DNA of 30,251 nucleotides from an uncultured Desulfovibrio sp. (GCA_947176055.1 CAMWPE010000003.1:1-30251); one strand, 5' to 3'; shown: positions 8,770-17,321, counted from the first letter of the stretch. Numbers and translations: made by a program. The notes: generated by a model from the sequence alone, not told the origin.

Positions 8770-9810
8770 ATGTCGAGGATAACGGATTCTGTGCTTGGGA
8801 TGTTTTCCAATGATTTGGCCATCGATCTGGGCACCGCCAATACATGCGTTTTTGTGAAAGGGAAGGGCATCGTCCTGCGGGAGCCGTCGGTCGTAGCGGT
8901 TAAAAAGGATCTGCGCGGCAATACGACCGTTCTCGCGGTAGGACAGGAAGCGAAGAAGATGCTGGGGCGGACGCCAAAATATATAGAAGCGATCCGGCCC
9001 ATGAAGGACGGCGTCATAGCCGATTTCGAAATAACGGAGGCCATGCTCCGTCATTTTATAACCAAAGCGCATAATTCCCGGCGCATGGTGCGCCCGCGCA
9101 TAATCATCTGCGTGCCTTCGGGAATTACGCAGGTGGAGAAAAGGGCCGTAAAGGAATCCGCCGAATCGGCGGGCGCGCGGGAAGTCTATCTCATCGAGGA
9201 GCCGATGGCCGCGGCTATCGGCGCGGATTTGCCTATTCAGGAGCCTACGTCGAACATGATCGTGGATATTGGCGGCGGCACAACCGAAGTCGCCGTAATT
9301 TCCCTTTCCGGCATTGTCCGGTCGAGATCCATTCGCGTGGGCGGCGACAAAATGGACGAAGCCATTATGAATCATATTAAACGCAAGTATAATATGTCCA
9401 TTGGCGAGGCGTCCGCCGAGCAAATCAAGATCAAGATCGCCTCGGCCTATCCCATGGATCCTGAGCAGCAACTCGAAGTCAAGGGCGGCGATCTGGTCAC
9501 CGGCATTCCTCAAAATATTATTATTACCTCCGAGGAAGTGCGAAAGGCCATTTCCGATCAAGTGGACAGCATCGTCGAAAATGTCCGGATTGTCCTTGAA
9601 AAAACTCCTCCGGAACTCGCGGCTGACATTGTGGATCGCGGCATCGTTCTCACCGGCGGCGGAGCTTTGCTTAAGGGGCTCGATCAATTGTTGCGGGAAG
9701 AAACGTCTTTGCCCATCACAGTTGTCGAGGATCCCTTGTCCACAGTTGTCATGGGCACGGGGAAGGCTCTGGATAGCCTGCATCTCCTTAAGGAAGTCTG
9801 CATAGAGTGA
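8770..9810 (+). CDS. mreB: Rod shape-determining protein MreB (actin homologue)
   Basis: MreB forms membrane-associated filaments that guide the elongation machinery in rod-shaped cells. The 346-residue protein is full length, with the actin-fold phosphate loops AIDLGTANTCVFVKGKG (phosphate 1) and VDIGGGTTEVAVISL (phosphate 2), and the adenosine loop VLTGGGALLKGLDQLL. The N-terminus SRITDSVLGMFSNDL could be the amphipathic membrane helix. AGGAGAGG directly upstream is the strongest ribosome site of the operon. It is the first of five elongasome genes in order, followed by a bactofilin. Confidence 0.98.
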   Translation: MSRITDSVLGMFSNDLAIDLGTANTCVFVKGKGIVLREPSVVAVKKDLRGNTTVLAVGQEAKKMLGRTPKYIEAIRPMKDGVIADFEITEAMLRHFITKAHNSRRMVRPRIIICVPSGITQVEKRAVKESAESAGAREVYLIEEPMAAAIGADLPIQEPTSNMIVDIGGGTTEVAVISLSGIVRSRSIRVGGDKMDEAIMNHIKRKYNMSIGEASAEQIKIKIASAYPMDPEQQLEVKGGDLVTGIPQNIIITSEEVRKAISDQVDSIVENVRIVLEKTPPELAADIVDRGIVLTGGGALLKGLDQLLREETSLPITVVEDPLSTVVMGTGKALDSLHLLKEVCIE

Positions 9811-9835
9811 TTTCGCCGCGACGGGAATCCGGGGC

Positions 9836-10879
9836 ATGACATTCAGACGCGCGCTGCTTCTGGGCGGCTTGGCGCTGATCTTTTTTCTCGCTCTTTATTC
9901 ATGGAACAGCCGCACGGGCGCGCTGGATGATCTCGCGACCAATGTCGGGCTGGAAGTCTCCGCGCAAATCCTGGGTCCCTTGCGCTACGCGAAGGACGGA
10001 CTGGGCAACTTCTGGAACCGGTATTGGGATCTGGTCGGAGTTCGCGAAGAGAATATCAGACTGAAAAAGCGCGCCGAAGAACTGGAGGCCCGGCTTGTCG
10101 CCATGCGGGAAGATCTGGCCGAGTTGAAGCGGCTTCGCGCCTTGGCGCAGTTTCCTGTCGACGCGCGCTGGCGTCCGTTGGCCGCGCGGGTGCTCGCGGG
10201 GCGGCTGGGTCCGGGCGCGGTAATGGACACTATCACCATTTCCCGAGGTTATACAAACGGTGCGCGTCCCGGGGTGCCACTGGTGACCAATCTTGGTCTC
10301 GTGGGACGCGTCCTTCGTTCGAGCGCGCGCGCCGCGACGGCCCTGCTCATAACGGATCCGGGCAGCCGCATCGCGGTGTACGGCCAGGAGAGCAGGGCTC
10401 CGGGCATATTGAAAGGCCAGGGCACCGGCAAACCCATGGAAGTCGATTTTGTGCAAAGGGACGCGCCCATGAATGAAGGCGAAATCCTTGTGACTTCCGG
10501 ACTCGATGATAAATATCCCAAGGGATTGCCAGTCGCCAGAATCGAGCGCGTGGCTCCCTCCGATTATACGCAGTTCATGGCAATAGAAGCCGCCCCTCTG
10601 GTCGACTTCAAGCGCCTCGAGGAAGTTCTGTTACTCGAAAAAAGCGGCGTCGAGTTACCGCCGGAAGATCCGGAAGAACCCGCGGCTCTGTTCGGACCAC
10701 CCATCCCGGCCCGCATCCTGAAAGCCAGGGAACAGCGCGCCGCCCAACCGGCTGCCCAGGGCGCCGAATCCGCGCCCGCTCCTTCTCCCGCTCCCCGGAC
10801 CGCTCCGGCGCGGCCATCCGTTCGTCGCGATTCCCCTTCCGGACAAAGCGCTCCCCGCTATCGCGTCATCGTTCCGTGA
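9836..10879 (+). CDS. mreC: Rod shape-determining protein MreC
   Basis: MreC is a bitopic periplasmic scaffold that activates PBP2-RodA. The 347 residues show one membrane segment (about 7-22), a coiled coil at about 55-95 (REENIRLKKRAEELEARLVAMREDLAELKRL), and the double beta-barrel domain with TISRGYTNGARPGVPLV and VTSGLDDKYPKGLPVARI. A low-complexity Pro/Ala/Arg-rich tail from about residue 285 to the end is longer than in many MreC proteins and probably disordered. It starts 25 nt after mreB with a poor ribosome site. Confidence 0.96.
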   Translation: MTFRRALLLGGLALIFFLALYSWNSRTGALDDLATNVGLEVSAQILGPLRYAKDGLGNFWNRYWDLVGVREENIRLKKRAEELEARLVAMREDLAELKRLRALAQFPVDARWRPLAARVLAGRLGPGAVMDTITISRGYTNGARPGVPLVTNLGLVGRVLRSSARAATALLITDPGSRIAVYGQESRAPGILKGQGTGKPMEVDFVQRDAPMNEGEILVTSGLDDKYPKGLPVARIERVAPSDYTQFMAIEAAPLVDFKRLEEVLLLEKSGVELPPEDPEEPAALFGPPIPARILKAREQRAAQPAAQGAESAPAPSPAPRTAPARPSVRRDSPSGQSAPRYRVIVP

Positions 10880-10896
10880 TATGGAAATAGCGCGTT

Positions 10897-11367
10897 ATGA
10901 AATGGCGTCAAATTGGCTGGTGGATTTGTTTCATAATTCTGGGCGTCTGGGTTCAGTCTCTGGCTCCGGGGCTGGACGCGCTGGTAGTGGGCGTTCTGAT
11001 TCTTTTGCAGGAAGACGATTATAGGGATATGCTCTGGCTCCTGCCGCTTTTCATCCTGCTGCAGGAGGGGATGGGCAGCAGGCCTTTTGGCTCCGTCGTC
11101 GTCTGGTACGCCGCCACGGTCGTCATGTTCAAAATTGGGCGCTGGCTCTTCGACACGCGGAATTTTCTGTTCATGTTCCTCCTTTCGGCCAGTCTTGGAA
11201 GCGTTTATTTCTTCGTGGACTGGTTGATGGCGCCGTTGCAAAATTTGAATTTTAATGTCGAAGACGCTCTGGACAAAAGTCTTGTTCAGGCGCTTTTTAT
11301 TCCTTTTGCCTGGCGAGGGATCCAGGCTTTGCGCAAAGGGCGCGATAGGGAAGACGACGAGTCCTGA
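10897..11367 (+). CDS. mreD: Rod shape-determining protein MreD
   Basis: This is a small polytopic membrane protein of 156 residues, assigned mainly from its place between mreC and mrdA and its pattern of four to five hydrophobic segments (about 6-35, 45-58, 65-80, 86-108). MreD sequences are poorly conserved, but the QEDDYRD loop after the first helices and the membrane topology fit. It begins 17 nt after mreC. A 250-nt gap follows before mrdA; it holds no clear promoter or terminator, and an out-of-frame open stretch across it looks like a shadow. Confidence 0.85.
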   Translation: MKWRQIGWWICFIILGVWVQSLAPGLDALVVGVLILLQEDDYRDMLWLLPLFILLQEGMGSRPFGSVVVWYAATVVMFKIGRWLFDTRNFLFMFLLSASLGSVYFFVDWLMAPLQNLNFNVEDALDKSLVQALFIPFAWRGIQALRKGRDREDDES

Positions 11368-11617
11368 CTTGGGCTGGCGATTCCATTTTTGCCCGTTTCT
11401 TGCAATATTTGACCGGCTTACGGAACTTTTTTCCTTTTTCCGCGGTTCTCTTCCAGAAAACGACGGAAGGTCATCTATACAATGGAGCTCCGGCGTTCCG
11501 GCTATGAGCTCGCGCGCGACAAGCATGACGTCGGCTTCTTCCCGAAGCCGGAAAGTTCTTCCCGCGTCCTATTCGGCGCGTTGGCAAACATTAATGGAAG
11601 CAAATTAGTTTTCGCTT

Positions 11618-13552
11618 ATGGACATCAACCGCAATAACTATAGCGATGGCAATTGCGGCGAGGAGGGGAACGGCGTTTCTCCTTCCCGGCGCCACAACGG
11701 ATCCTTCAAGATTCAAAGGGAAAACGAAGGTTATCAGCCTCCGCGCGGAGGAATTATTTTCCTGCAGGCGCTGGTGGGCTTTTTCTTTTTTGTGTTCGTA
11801 GTCCGATTCTGGTATCTTCAGGTGCATCGCGGGCCGGAATTCGCCCAGCTTGCCCAGGACAACCGGATGCGCCGCGAAATGATTATCGCGCCGCGCGGAC
11901 GGATTCTCGATCAATCCGGAACGGTGCTGGCGGACAATCGCATAGCCTACGGATTATCCATGCTGCCCGAAGATTGTCTGGACATTCCGGCAACCCTCGC
12001 GCAGATCAGCGCTTGGTTCGATATGCCCCTCAAGCAGGTGCGTGATAAATTCAACCAGGATCGCGCGAAGGTGAAGTCTTTTGAGCCTTTGTTGATGATA
12101 ACCGACATTGATTTTGATCTGGTAGCGAAGATAGAATCCGAAATTTACGCGTGGCCTGGCCTGGAAATCGTGGTCCGCACAAAGCGCAGTTATCCGGAAA
12201 AGGATCTCTTCGCTCATGTTCTTGGTTATGTGGCGGAAGCCAACGAAAAAGAGATGGCCTCCGACCCCGCTCTGGCCTTGGGCGACCTGGTTGGCAAAGC
12301 CGGTCTGGAATATATGCTGGACAAGGATCTGCGCGGCAACAAGGGTATGTACGATGTCGAAGTCGACGCCCACGCCCGCGTGCTGGGTAAAAATTTAAGT
12401 CATGAACCCCGGGGCGGTCAGGAAAAGAATCTCTCTCTTAACCGTGATTTGCAACAGGCGGCGCTGGACGCCCTGGACGGTGCCACTGGTTGCGTGGTCG
12501 TAATGGAGGCCGACACTGGCAAATTGCGCGCGCTGGTCACGGCGCCCGCGTACGACAACAATCAGTTCGCCGGCGGCATATCCCGCAAGGAATGGGAAGC
12601 GCTCCGCACCAATAGCCGCGCTCCGCTCCAAAACAGGGTGATTCAGAGTATTTACCCGCCCGGCTCCGTCTGGAAACTGGTCATGAGCGCCATGTTTCTG
12701 GAACATGGCGTAAATCCGAGGGATACTGTTTATTGTCCCGGCTACGCGCGGCTGGGCAAACAGATCTTCCGTTGCTGGAAAAGAAGCGGCCACGGTAGCA
12801 TGAATATGGAAAGTTCCCTTATAAATTCATGCGATGTCTATTATTATATTATGGCCGACAGAATGGGCATCGACAAGATCGAGCAATTCGCGAAGGCGTG
12901 CGGCTTCGGCTCTGTTACCGGGATAGATTTGCCGCATGAAAAATCCGGTCTCGTCCCCTCGAAAGAATGGAAAAAAAAGAGATTCAAGATTCCCTGGGTG
13001 CGAGGCGACACATTCAATACTTCTATTGGCCAGGGCTCCACTCTCGTCACTCCCGTGCAGATGGCCGTTTACGTTTCCGCTCTCCTGAATGGGGGACGCG
13101 TTCTTAAGCCAATATTGCTGGAGGACGAGCCGGCCACAGTCCGACGCATGCTTCCCGTAAAGAATTCAACCCGGGATTTCGTAATTAATTCCATGCGCAA
13201 GACCGCGGCGCATGGCACAGCGCGGGTCGTGAGCAGACGCGACGCCGACATGGGAGGCAAAACAGGCACGGCGCAAGTGGTTAAATTGAAAATGTCCAAG
13301 GACAGGCGCGTGAGGAATTCTGAAATGGCCTACTCCGCCCGCGATCACGCCTGGATCTCCACCTGGGGACATAAGGACGGAAAGACATATGTCGTGGTGG
13401 TCATGGTGGAGCATGGCGGCGGCGGATCGAGCGTCGCGGGCCCGGTGGCCAAGAAAGTGTACAATTACCTATTCGGCCCCGACTCCGGATCGGGGACAAA
13501 AGAGCTCGTGAACGCCGCGAGGACGGCGGAAACGACGAAGAAGCAAATGTAA
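11618..13552 (+). CDS. mrdA: Penicillin-binding protein 2 (elongation transpeptidase)
   Basis: This is the class B PBP that cross-links peptidoglycan during elongation with RodA. The 644 residues comprise a polar N-terminal tail of about 43 residues, a membrane anchor (about 45-66), a pedestal domain (PRGRILDQSGTVLADNR), and a transpeptidase domain with SVWK (Ser350), SCD (404-406) and KTGT (548-551). Cys373, Cys386 and His392 resemble the CPG...CWK..GHG element of PBP2 enzymes. The cytoplasmic tail is longer than usual, and ATG 11618 has no ribosome site. GAGGAGGGG at 11661-11669 lies inside the frame but has no canonical start after it, so the exact start is uncertain. Confidence 0.95.
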   Translation: MDINRNNYSDGNCGEEGNGVSPSRRHNGSFKIQRENEGYQPPRGGIIFLQALVGFFFFVFVVRFWYLQVHRGPEFAQLAQDNRMRREMIIAPRGRILDQSGTVLADNRIAYGLSMLPEDCLDIPATLAQISAWFDMPLKQVRDKFNQDRAKVKSFEPLLMITDIDFDLVAKIESEIYAWPGLEIVVRTKRSYPEKDLFAHVLGYVAEANEKEMASDPALALGDLVGKAGLEYMLDKDLRGNKGMYDVEVDAHARVLGKNLSHEPRGGQEKNLSLNRDLQQAALDALDGATGCVVVMEADTGKLRALVTAPAYDNNQFAGGISRKEWEALRTNSRAPLQNRVIQSIYPPGSVWKLVMSAMFLEHGVNPRDTVYCPGYARLGKQIFRCWKRSGHGSMNMESSLINSCDVYYYIMADRMGIDKIEQFAKACGFGSVTGIDLPHEKSGLVPSKEWKKKRFKIPWVRGDTFNTSIGQGSTLVTPVQMAVYVSALLNGGRVLKPILLEDEPATVRRMLPVKNSTRDFVINSMRKTAAHGTARVVSRRDADMGGKTGTAQVVKLKMSKDRRVRNSEMAYSARDHAWISTWGHKDGKTYVVVVMVEHGGGGSSVAGPVAKKVYNYLFGPDSGSGTKELVNAARTAETTKKQM

Positions 13553-13555
13553 GAT

Positions 13556-14662
13556 ATGGACAAGCGGGTCGTCATTCATTTGAACTGGGGGCTGGTAGGG
13601 TGCGCCCTGGCGCTTTTTCTCATCGGCGTCGGAAATCTCTATTCGGCTAGCGCCACCCGGATCGAGGAAGGACTGGCCATGTCCGATTTCTATCAAAAAC
13701 AGTTGATCTGGGGCGGCGCGGGCGCTCTTTGTATGCTTTTGGCCGCCTGCTTCGACTTTCGCAAGTTGCGGAACATGGCCTGGGTTTTTTACCTTGGCTC
13801 GCTTTTGTTGTTGATCCTGGTGCCGGTCATGGGAAAGACTGTCTACGGAGCCAAACGCTGGCTCTCCCTGGGCTTCATGAGTATTCAGCCGTCCGAAATA
13901 GCTAAAATCGCCGCTCTCGTTCTCGCGGCGAGACTTTTGTCCCAGGATGGAGCGGCCCTGGGCTGGAAGAATTTCTGCAAAGTGGTTCTCGTTGCCCTGG
14001 TTCCCTGCGCTCTCATTATCCTGCAACCGGACCTGGGCACTACCATGCTTATCCTGCTAATTTTGGGGGGGATGATTCTATTTCATGGCGTAAAGGGATA
14101 CGTGCTGAAAACATGCCTTCTGGCCGCGCCTTGCGCCGCGGTCCTGATGTGGTTTGTAGGCATGCATGACTATCAGCGGCAAAGGATTCTTTCTTTTCTA
14201 AATCCCGGAGACGATCCGCGCGGCTCCGGGTATCATATCCTTCAATCCCGCATAGCCATAGGTTCCGGCGAAATCTGGGGAAAAGGCTTTGGCGAGGGTA
14301 CGCAAAGCCAGTTGCGTTTTTTGCCGGAGCGGCATTCCGATTTCGCGGTGGCCGTTTTCGGCGAGGAATGGGGATTCGTCGGTTGCGTGGCCCTTGTCTC
14401 CCTCTTCTGTCTCTTTCTGCTGACAATCTTCTCCACGGCGGCGCAGTCCAAGGATCGTTTTGGGAGCACGCTGGCTGTGGGCGTCTTCTTTTATTTCTTC
14501 TGGCAAATTTTTATCAATATGGGCATGGTGATTGGCATAATGCCAGTAGTGGGCGTGCCTTTGCCTTTTATAAGCTACGGGGGGAGCGCCACTCTTGTTA
14601 ACTTTACCCTTTTAGGAATTGTGCTTAGCGTATCGATTAGACGCTTCATGTTCAAAAGTTGA
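13556..14662 (+). CDS. rodA: Peptidoglycan glycosyltransferase RodA (SEDS family)
   Basis: RodA polymerises lipid II into glycan strands in the inner membrane as the partner of PBP2. The 368 residues are almost entirely transmembrane helices. The SEDS signature is clear: KRWLSLGFMSIQPSEIAKIA, LQPDLGTTMLIL, GKGFGEGTQSQLRFLPERHSDF with the catalytic Asp of the HSDF motif, FGEEWGFVG, and near the end PVVGVPLPFISYGGSA. It starts 3 nt after the mrdA stop, so translation is coupled and the pair is made in step. Confidence 0.97.
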   Translation: MDKRVVIHLNWGLVGCALALFLIGVGNLYSASATRIEEGLAMSDFYQKQLIWGGAGALCMLLAACFDFRKLRNMAWVFYLGSLLLLILVPVMGKTVYGAKRWLSLGFMSIQPSEIAKIAALVLAARLLSQDGAALGWKNFCKVVLVALVPCALIILQPDLGTTMLILLILGGMILFHGVKGYVLKTCLLAAPCAAVLMWFVGMHDYQRQRILSFLNPGDDPRGSGYHILQSRIAIGSGEIWGKGFGEGTQSQLRFLPERHSDFAVAVFGEEWGFVGCVALVSLFCLFLLTIFSTAAQSKDRFGSTLAVGVFFYFFWQIFINMGMVIGIMPVVGVPLPFISYGGSATLVNFTLLGIVLSVSIRRFMFKS

Positions 14663-14691
14663 TTTGATAACCTTCCCTCTGGGAGCGGAAA

Positions 14692-15060
14692 ATGGCGAAA
14701 GACGAAATAGCCTATCTGGGTTCGGACACTATTTACGAAGGAAAACTGTCTTTTAAGGGCACGGTAAGAATCGAAGGGCGCTATACCGGCGAAATCGCCA
14801 GCGACGGCTCCCTCAATGTGGGCAAGGAAGCGAAAGTCAAGGGCAACCTGGCCGTAGGCGAATTATTGTTATCCGGGCATTTCACCGGCGACGCCATCGT
14901 AAAAAAACGCGCGGTGATCTATTCCTCGGGAATTTTTGAAGGCAATTTGCAAACGCCGGTGTTGATCATGGAAGAAGGCGGCGTTATCGAGGGCCAGGTG
15001 AGCATGGCCAGCTCCGGAAAGCTCCCGCAGAAGAAAAACCAGCCGGCCATTGGCGGCTAG
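14692..15060 (+). CDS. Bactofilin
   Basis: A 122-residue bactofilin (DUF583) protein, a polymer-forming cytoskeletal element that builds filaments without nucleotide. It is a right-handed beta-helix with repeats such as FKGTVRIEGRYTGEI, GSLNVGKEAKVKGNL, LLLSGHFTGDAIV and GIFEGNLQTPVLIMEEGG. A short N-terminus (MAKDEIAYLGSDTIYEG) and a basic C-tail flank it. GGGAGCGGA gives a good ribosome site 29 nt after rodA. The location at the end of the elongasome operon suggests a role in cell shape or in positioning wall enzymes. The partner protein is unknown. Confidence 0.93.
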   Translation: MAKDEIAYLGSDTIYEGKLSFKGTVRIEGRYTGEIASDGSLNVGKEAKVKGNLAVGELLLSGHFTGDAIVKKRAVIYSSGIFEGNLQTPVLIMEEGGVIEGQVSMASSGKLPQKKNQPAIGG

Positions 15061-15080
15061 CGCGGCGGCCAATATTTTTT
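15049..15080 (+). terminator. Rho-independent terminator of the mre-rod-bactofilin operon
   Basis: ATTGGC (15049-15054) pairs with GCCAAT (15068-15073) and is followed by ATTTTTT. Two further G-C pairs can form inside the loop. The left arm overlaps the last codons of the bactofilin gene. The stem is short, so it may be only moderately strong. Confidence 0.5.
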
Positions 15081-15093
15081 CCGGCCTCGATCA

Positions 15094-15122
15094 TTGCCTG
15101 TCGCGAAGAAAATGTGCATAAT
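15094..15122 (+). promoter_or_regulatory. Candidate promoter of the GAF-domain gene
   Basis: TTGCCT (15094-15099), a 17-nt spacer and CATAAT (15117-15122) fit a sigma-70 promoter. It sits between the bactofilin terminator and the GAF gene, giving a leader of about 45 nt with a strong AGGAGG ribosome site. Confidence 0.5.
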
Positions 15123-15172
15123 CGCGCTAATAATTCCAACGGAGTTAAAGTCGTCTACATCAGGAGGTTTTT

Positions 15173-15727
15173 ATGGCACATGATTATTTCCGCGCGTTGC
15201 GGGACGTGGCGCTGGTTATCAACTCCAGTCTCGACCTGAAAGAAGTTTTGCATAAAATTACAGAAGAGACCGCCAAAACCATGGGGTGCAAGGCTTGCAC
15301 CATTCGCCTGCTGGACAGCACCGGCGGGTTCCTGCTTCCCAGCGCGGCTTCCGGCCTGTCCGCGACCTACATGCGCAAGGGACCCGTCGAAGTCAAAAAG
15401 AGCGGCATCGATAGCGAAGTGCTCGCCGGCAAGACCATTCATTTGAAAGACGCCACGTCCGACGGCCGCTTCCAGTATCCTGAATCCGCCAAGGCCGAAG
15501 GCTTGATTTCCGTTCTTTCCGTGCCTCTTACCACAGACGGAAAAGTCATAGGCCTTATGCGCGTCTATTCCGATCAGGAGCGCGAATTTACCCCCGACGA
15601 AGAAACTTTTATGCAGGCCGTCGCGTCTATCTCCGCTCTGGCAATAGCCAACGCCCGCCTGCACGAAGCGTTGCGCAACAATTATGATCTGATGAGCAAA
15701 CACGCCTATTCCGTTTACGAAGACTAG
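15173..15727 (+). CDS. Stand-alone GAF-domain protein
   Basis: A single GAF domain fills nearly all of the 184 residues (about 15-165). It begins with helix VINSSLDLKEVLHKITEETAKTMG, then the core ACTIRLLDSTGGFLLPSAASGLS, HLKDATSDGRFQYPESAKAEGLISVLSVPLTTDGKVIGLMRVYS, and a final helix. There is no kinase, HTH or cyclase domain, no membrane segment and no signal peptide, so any output must be through a partner. Two cysteines (CKAC, at about residues 39-42) sit where some GAF proteins bind ligands or sense redox, but nothing proves this here. The AGGAGG ribosome site is near ideal, so expression may be high. It appears to be transcribed alone. The ligand is unknown. Confidence 0.9.
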   Translation: MAHDYFRALRDVALVINSSLDLKEVLHKITEETAKTMGCKACTIRLLDSTGGFLLPSAASGLSATYMRKGPVEVKKSGIDSEVLAGKTIHLKDATSDGRFQYPESAKAEGLISVLSVPLTTDGKVIGLMRVYSDQEREFTPDEETFMQAVASISALAIANARLHEALRNNYDLMSKHAYSVYED

Positions 15728-15854
15728 CTGCCGCGACGTCCCGGGCCCTCTGTTCCCGCCCCGGGAAAAGGCGAGCGACATGATATGGGCGCGACGGGAC
15801 GCGAAAGGATACTTTAACAAGACCGCGCTTTATTCTATCGCCGGAAACAACCGT

Positions 15855-15885
15855 CCTGGCCGCGGCGCCGCGGCGAGGGTTTTTT
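15855..15885 (+). terminator. Terminator after the GAF gene
   Basis: CCTGGCCGCG (15855-15864) pairs with CGCGGCGAGG (15869-15878) around a GCGC loop with one G-G mismatch. GTTTTTT follows, continuing as an AT-rich stretch. It separates the GAF gene from gapA. Any gapA promoter would have to overlap it; none is obvious. Confidence 0.6.
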
Positions 15886-15921
15886 AATTATTTTTCAATA
15901 CGCGTTACGCGAGGATAAATT

Positions 15922-16938
15922 ATGGACAAAGTCAAAGTGGGTATTAACGGCTTTGGACGCATCGGGCGTCAGGTTTTTCGCGCCCTGCACGACAAGTATA
16001 AAGACAAGGTAGAGGTCGTGGCGATTAACGATCTCTTCGATGCCAAGACCAATTTCCATCTCGCCGAATACGATTCCGTTTACGGTCGCGGCAACCTGGA
16101 CGCCAAGGTGGATGGCAACGAAGTAAAGGTCGGCGATTGGGATATTCATTGCTACGCTGAGCGCGATCCCAAAAATATCAATTGGGGCGAGCGCGGCGTC
16201 GATGTCGTCGTGGAAAGCACGGGTATCTTCCGCAGCGCCAAGGACGCCCAGGTTCACATTGACAACGGCGCCAAGAAAGTCATCATTACCGCCCCCGCCA
16301 AGGAAGAAGATCTTACCATCGTCATGGGCGTGAACGACAAGGATTACGATCCCGCGAAACACCATATCGTTTCCAACGCTTCCTGCACGACGAACTGTCT
16401 GGCTCCGGTAGTGATGGTGCTCCAGAAAGAGTACGGAATCAAACTGGGCAATATGGTAACCGTTCACTCCTACACGAACGATCAGCGCATCCTTGATATG
16501 GCGCATAAGGATCTGCGTCGCGCCCGGGCCGCCGCGGAGAGCATCATTCCCACCTCGACAGGCGCCGCGCAAGCTGTGGCCAAAGTCATTCCCGAACTCA
16601 AGGGCAAATTCTCCGGCTACTCCCTCCGCGTGCCTACCCCCACGGTGTCTATCGTGGACTTTACAGGTATTCTGGAGAAACACACCACTACCGAGGATAT
16701 GTTGGCCAAACTCAAGGAAGCCTCCGAAACTTATCTCAAGGGCATCCTGGACTATAATGTCGAGCCCCTGGTTTCTATGGACTTCAAGAGCAATCCCGCT
16801 TCGTCCATCCTCGAATCCGCCTATTCCACTGTGCAGGACGGCTATCTCGCCAAGGTCGTCGCTTGGTACGATAACGAATGGGGCTATTCCAACCGCGTTT
16901 GCGACCTCATCACCCTGATGCAGGAAAAAGGTCTGTAA
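15922..16938 (+). CDS. gapA: Glyceraldehyde-3-phosphate dehydrogenase, type I
   Basis: This glycolytic and gluconeogenic enzyme interconverts glyceraldehyde 3-phosphate, NAD+ and phosphate with 1,3-bisphosphoglycerate. The 338 residues include the NAD motif INGFGRIGR, Asp37 in AINDLFD (typical of NAD rather than NADP preference), the active-site SNASCTTN with Cys155, and His182 in VTVHSYTNDQ. The phosphate-binding PTSTGAA and the end WYDNEWGYSNRV are conserved. GAGGATAA precedes ATG 15922. The gene stands alone between two terminators, with no pgk beside it. Codon use is regular and C-rich, as expected of a highly expressed gene. Confidence 0.98.
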   Translation: MDKVKVGINGFGRIGRQVFRALHDKYKDKVEVVAINDLFDAKTNFHLAEYDSVYGRGNLDAKVDGNEVKVGDWDIHCYAERDPKNINWGERGVDVVVESTGIFRSAKDAQVHIDNGAKKVIITAPAKEEDLTIVMGVNDKDYDPAKHHIVSNASCTTNCLAPVVMVLQKEYGIKLGNMVTVHSYTNDQRILDMAHKDLRRARAAAESIIPTSTGAAQAVAKVIPELKGKFSGYSLRVPTPTVSIVDFTGILEKHTTTEDMLAKLKEASETYLKGILDYNVEPLVSMDFKSNPASSILESAYSTVQDGYLAKVVAWYDNEWGYSNRVCDLITLMQEKGL

Positions 16939-16949
16939 GCCAATAAATC

Positions 16950-17000
16950 GTCCCTTCGCGGGACTCCCCGGGGAACCTTCGCGGTTCCCCTTTTTTATTT
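16950..17000 (+). terminator. Tandem double-hairpin terminator after gapA
   Basis: The first hairpin is GTCCC (16950-16954), loop TTCGC, GGGAC (16960-16964). The second is GGGGAACC (16970-16977), again loop TTCGC, GGTTCCCC (16983-16990), directly followed by TTTTTTATTT. The second is a textbook intrinsic terminator with a perfect 8-bp stem. Confidence 0.92.
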
Positions 17001-17321
17001 AACAAGGATCGTAAATCTGTCCGGAAATCCGGACAACTACGACATACATGTCCTGGTTTCAATACACCTTGATCCATATCCCCGCCGTCTCCGTCGTAGC
17101 GGAGCAAAGATACGGAGGAAAAACCGGGTTGTCATAAATTACCCTATCTCTTGTAACGTTTTGTATTAATATAATGTTTTACCGCTGGTATCGCATCCGG
17201 CCCAGCGCGGACCGCTCGCGCGGGGAAACGATATTTTTCCGGAGCGCGGCATAACCTTTGCTCTTACATAACTGGCTTCAAATTGTATAAAATTTTTAAA
17301 CATTGAAGGAGAGGCCCCAAT
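17001..17321 (+). promoter_or_regulatory. AT-rich leader of xsc with inverted repeats and a -10 box
   Basis: About 320 nt lie between the gapA terminator and xsc, with no credible gene. TGTCCGG (17018-17024) and CCGGACA (17029-17035) form a perfect 7-bp inverted repeat with loop AAAT. Just after it, GACAT (17041-17045) and ATGTC (17048-17052) form another. A perfect TATAAT is at 17170-17175, with no good -35 at normal distance. CTTCAA (17276-17281) and TTGAAG (17303-17308) bracket the region just before the ribosome site AAGGAGAGG. These are candidate operator sites; none matches a regulator site I recognise. Confidence 0.4.

Noticed and set aside
11255..11608. 117-codon open frame filling the mreD-mrdA gap
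   Set aside because: It starts inside mreD in another frame, is low-complexity Ser/Arg-rich at the end, and has no ribosome site; it is probably a by-product of GC-rich sequence.
16910..17107. 65-codon minus-strand open frame over the gapA terminator
   Set aside because: It crosses the double-hairpin terminator and the inverted repeats, has no ribosome site and shows no protein character.
17151..17175. Rex operator or complete promoter around TTGTAA and TATAAT
   Set aside because: The spacing between the two is 13 nt and the right half of a Rex palindrome is missing.
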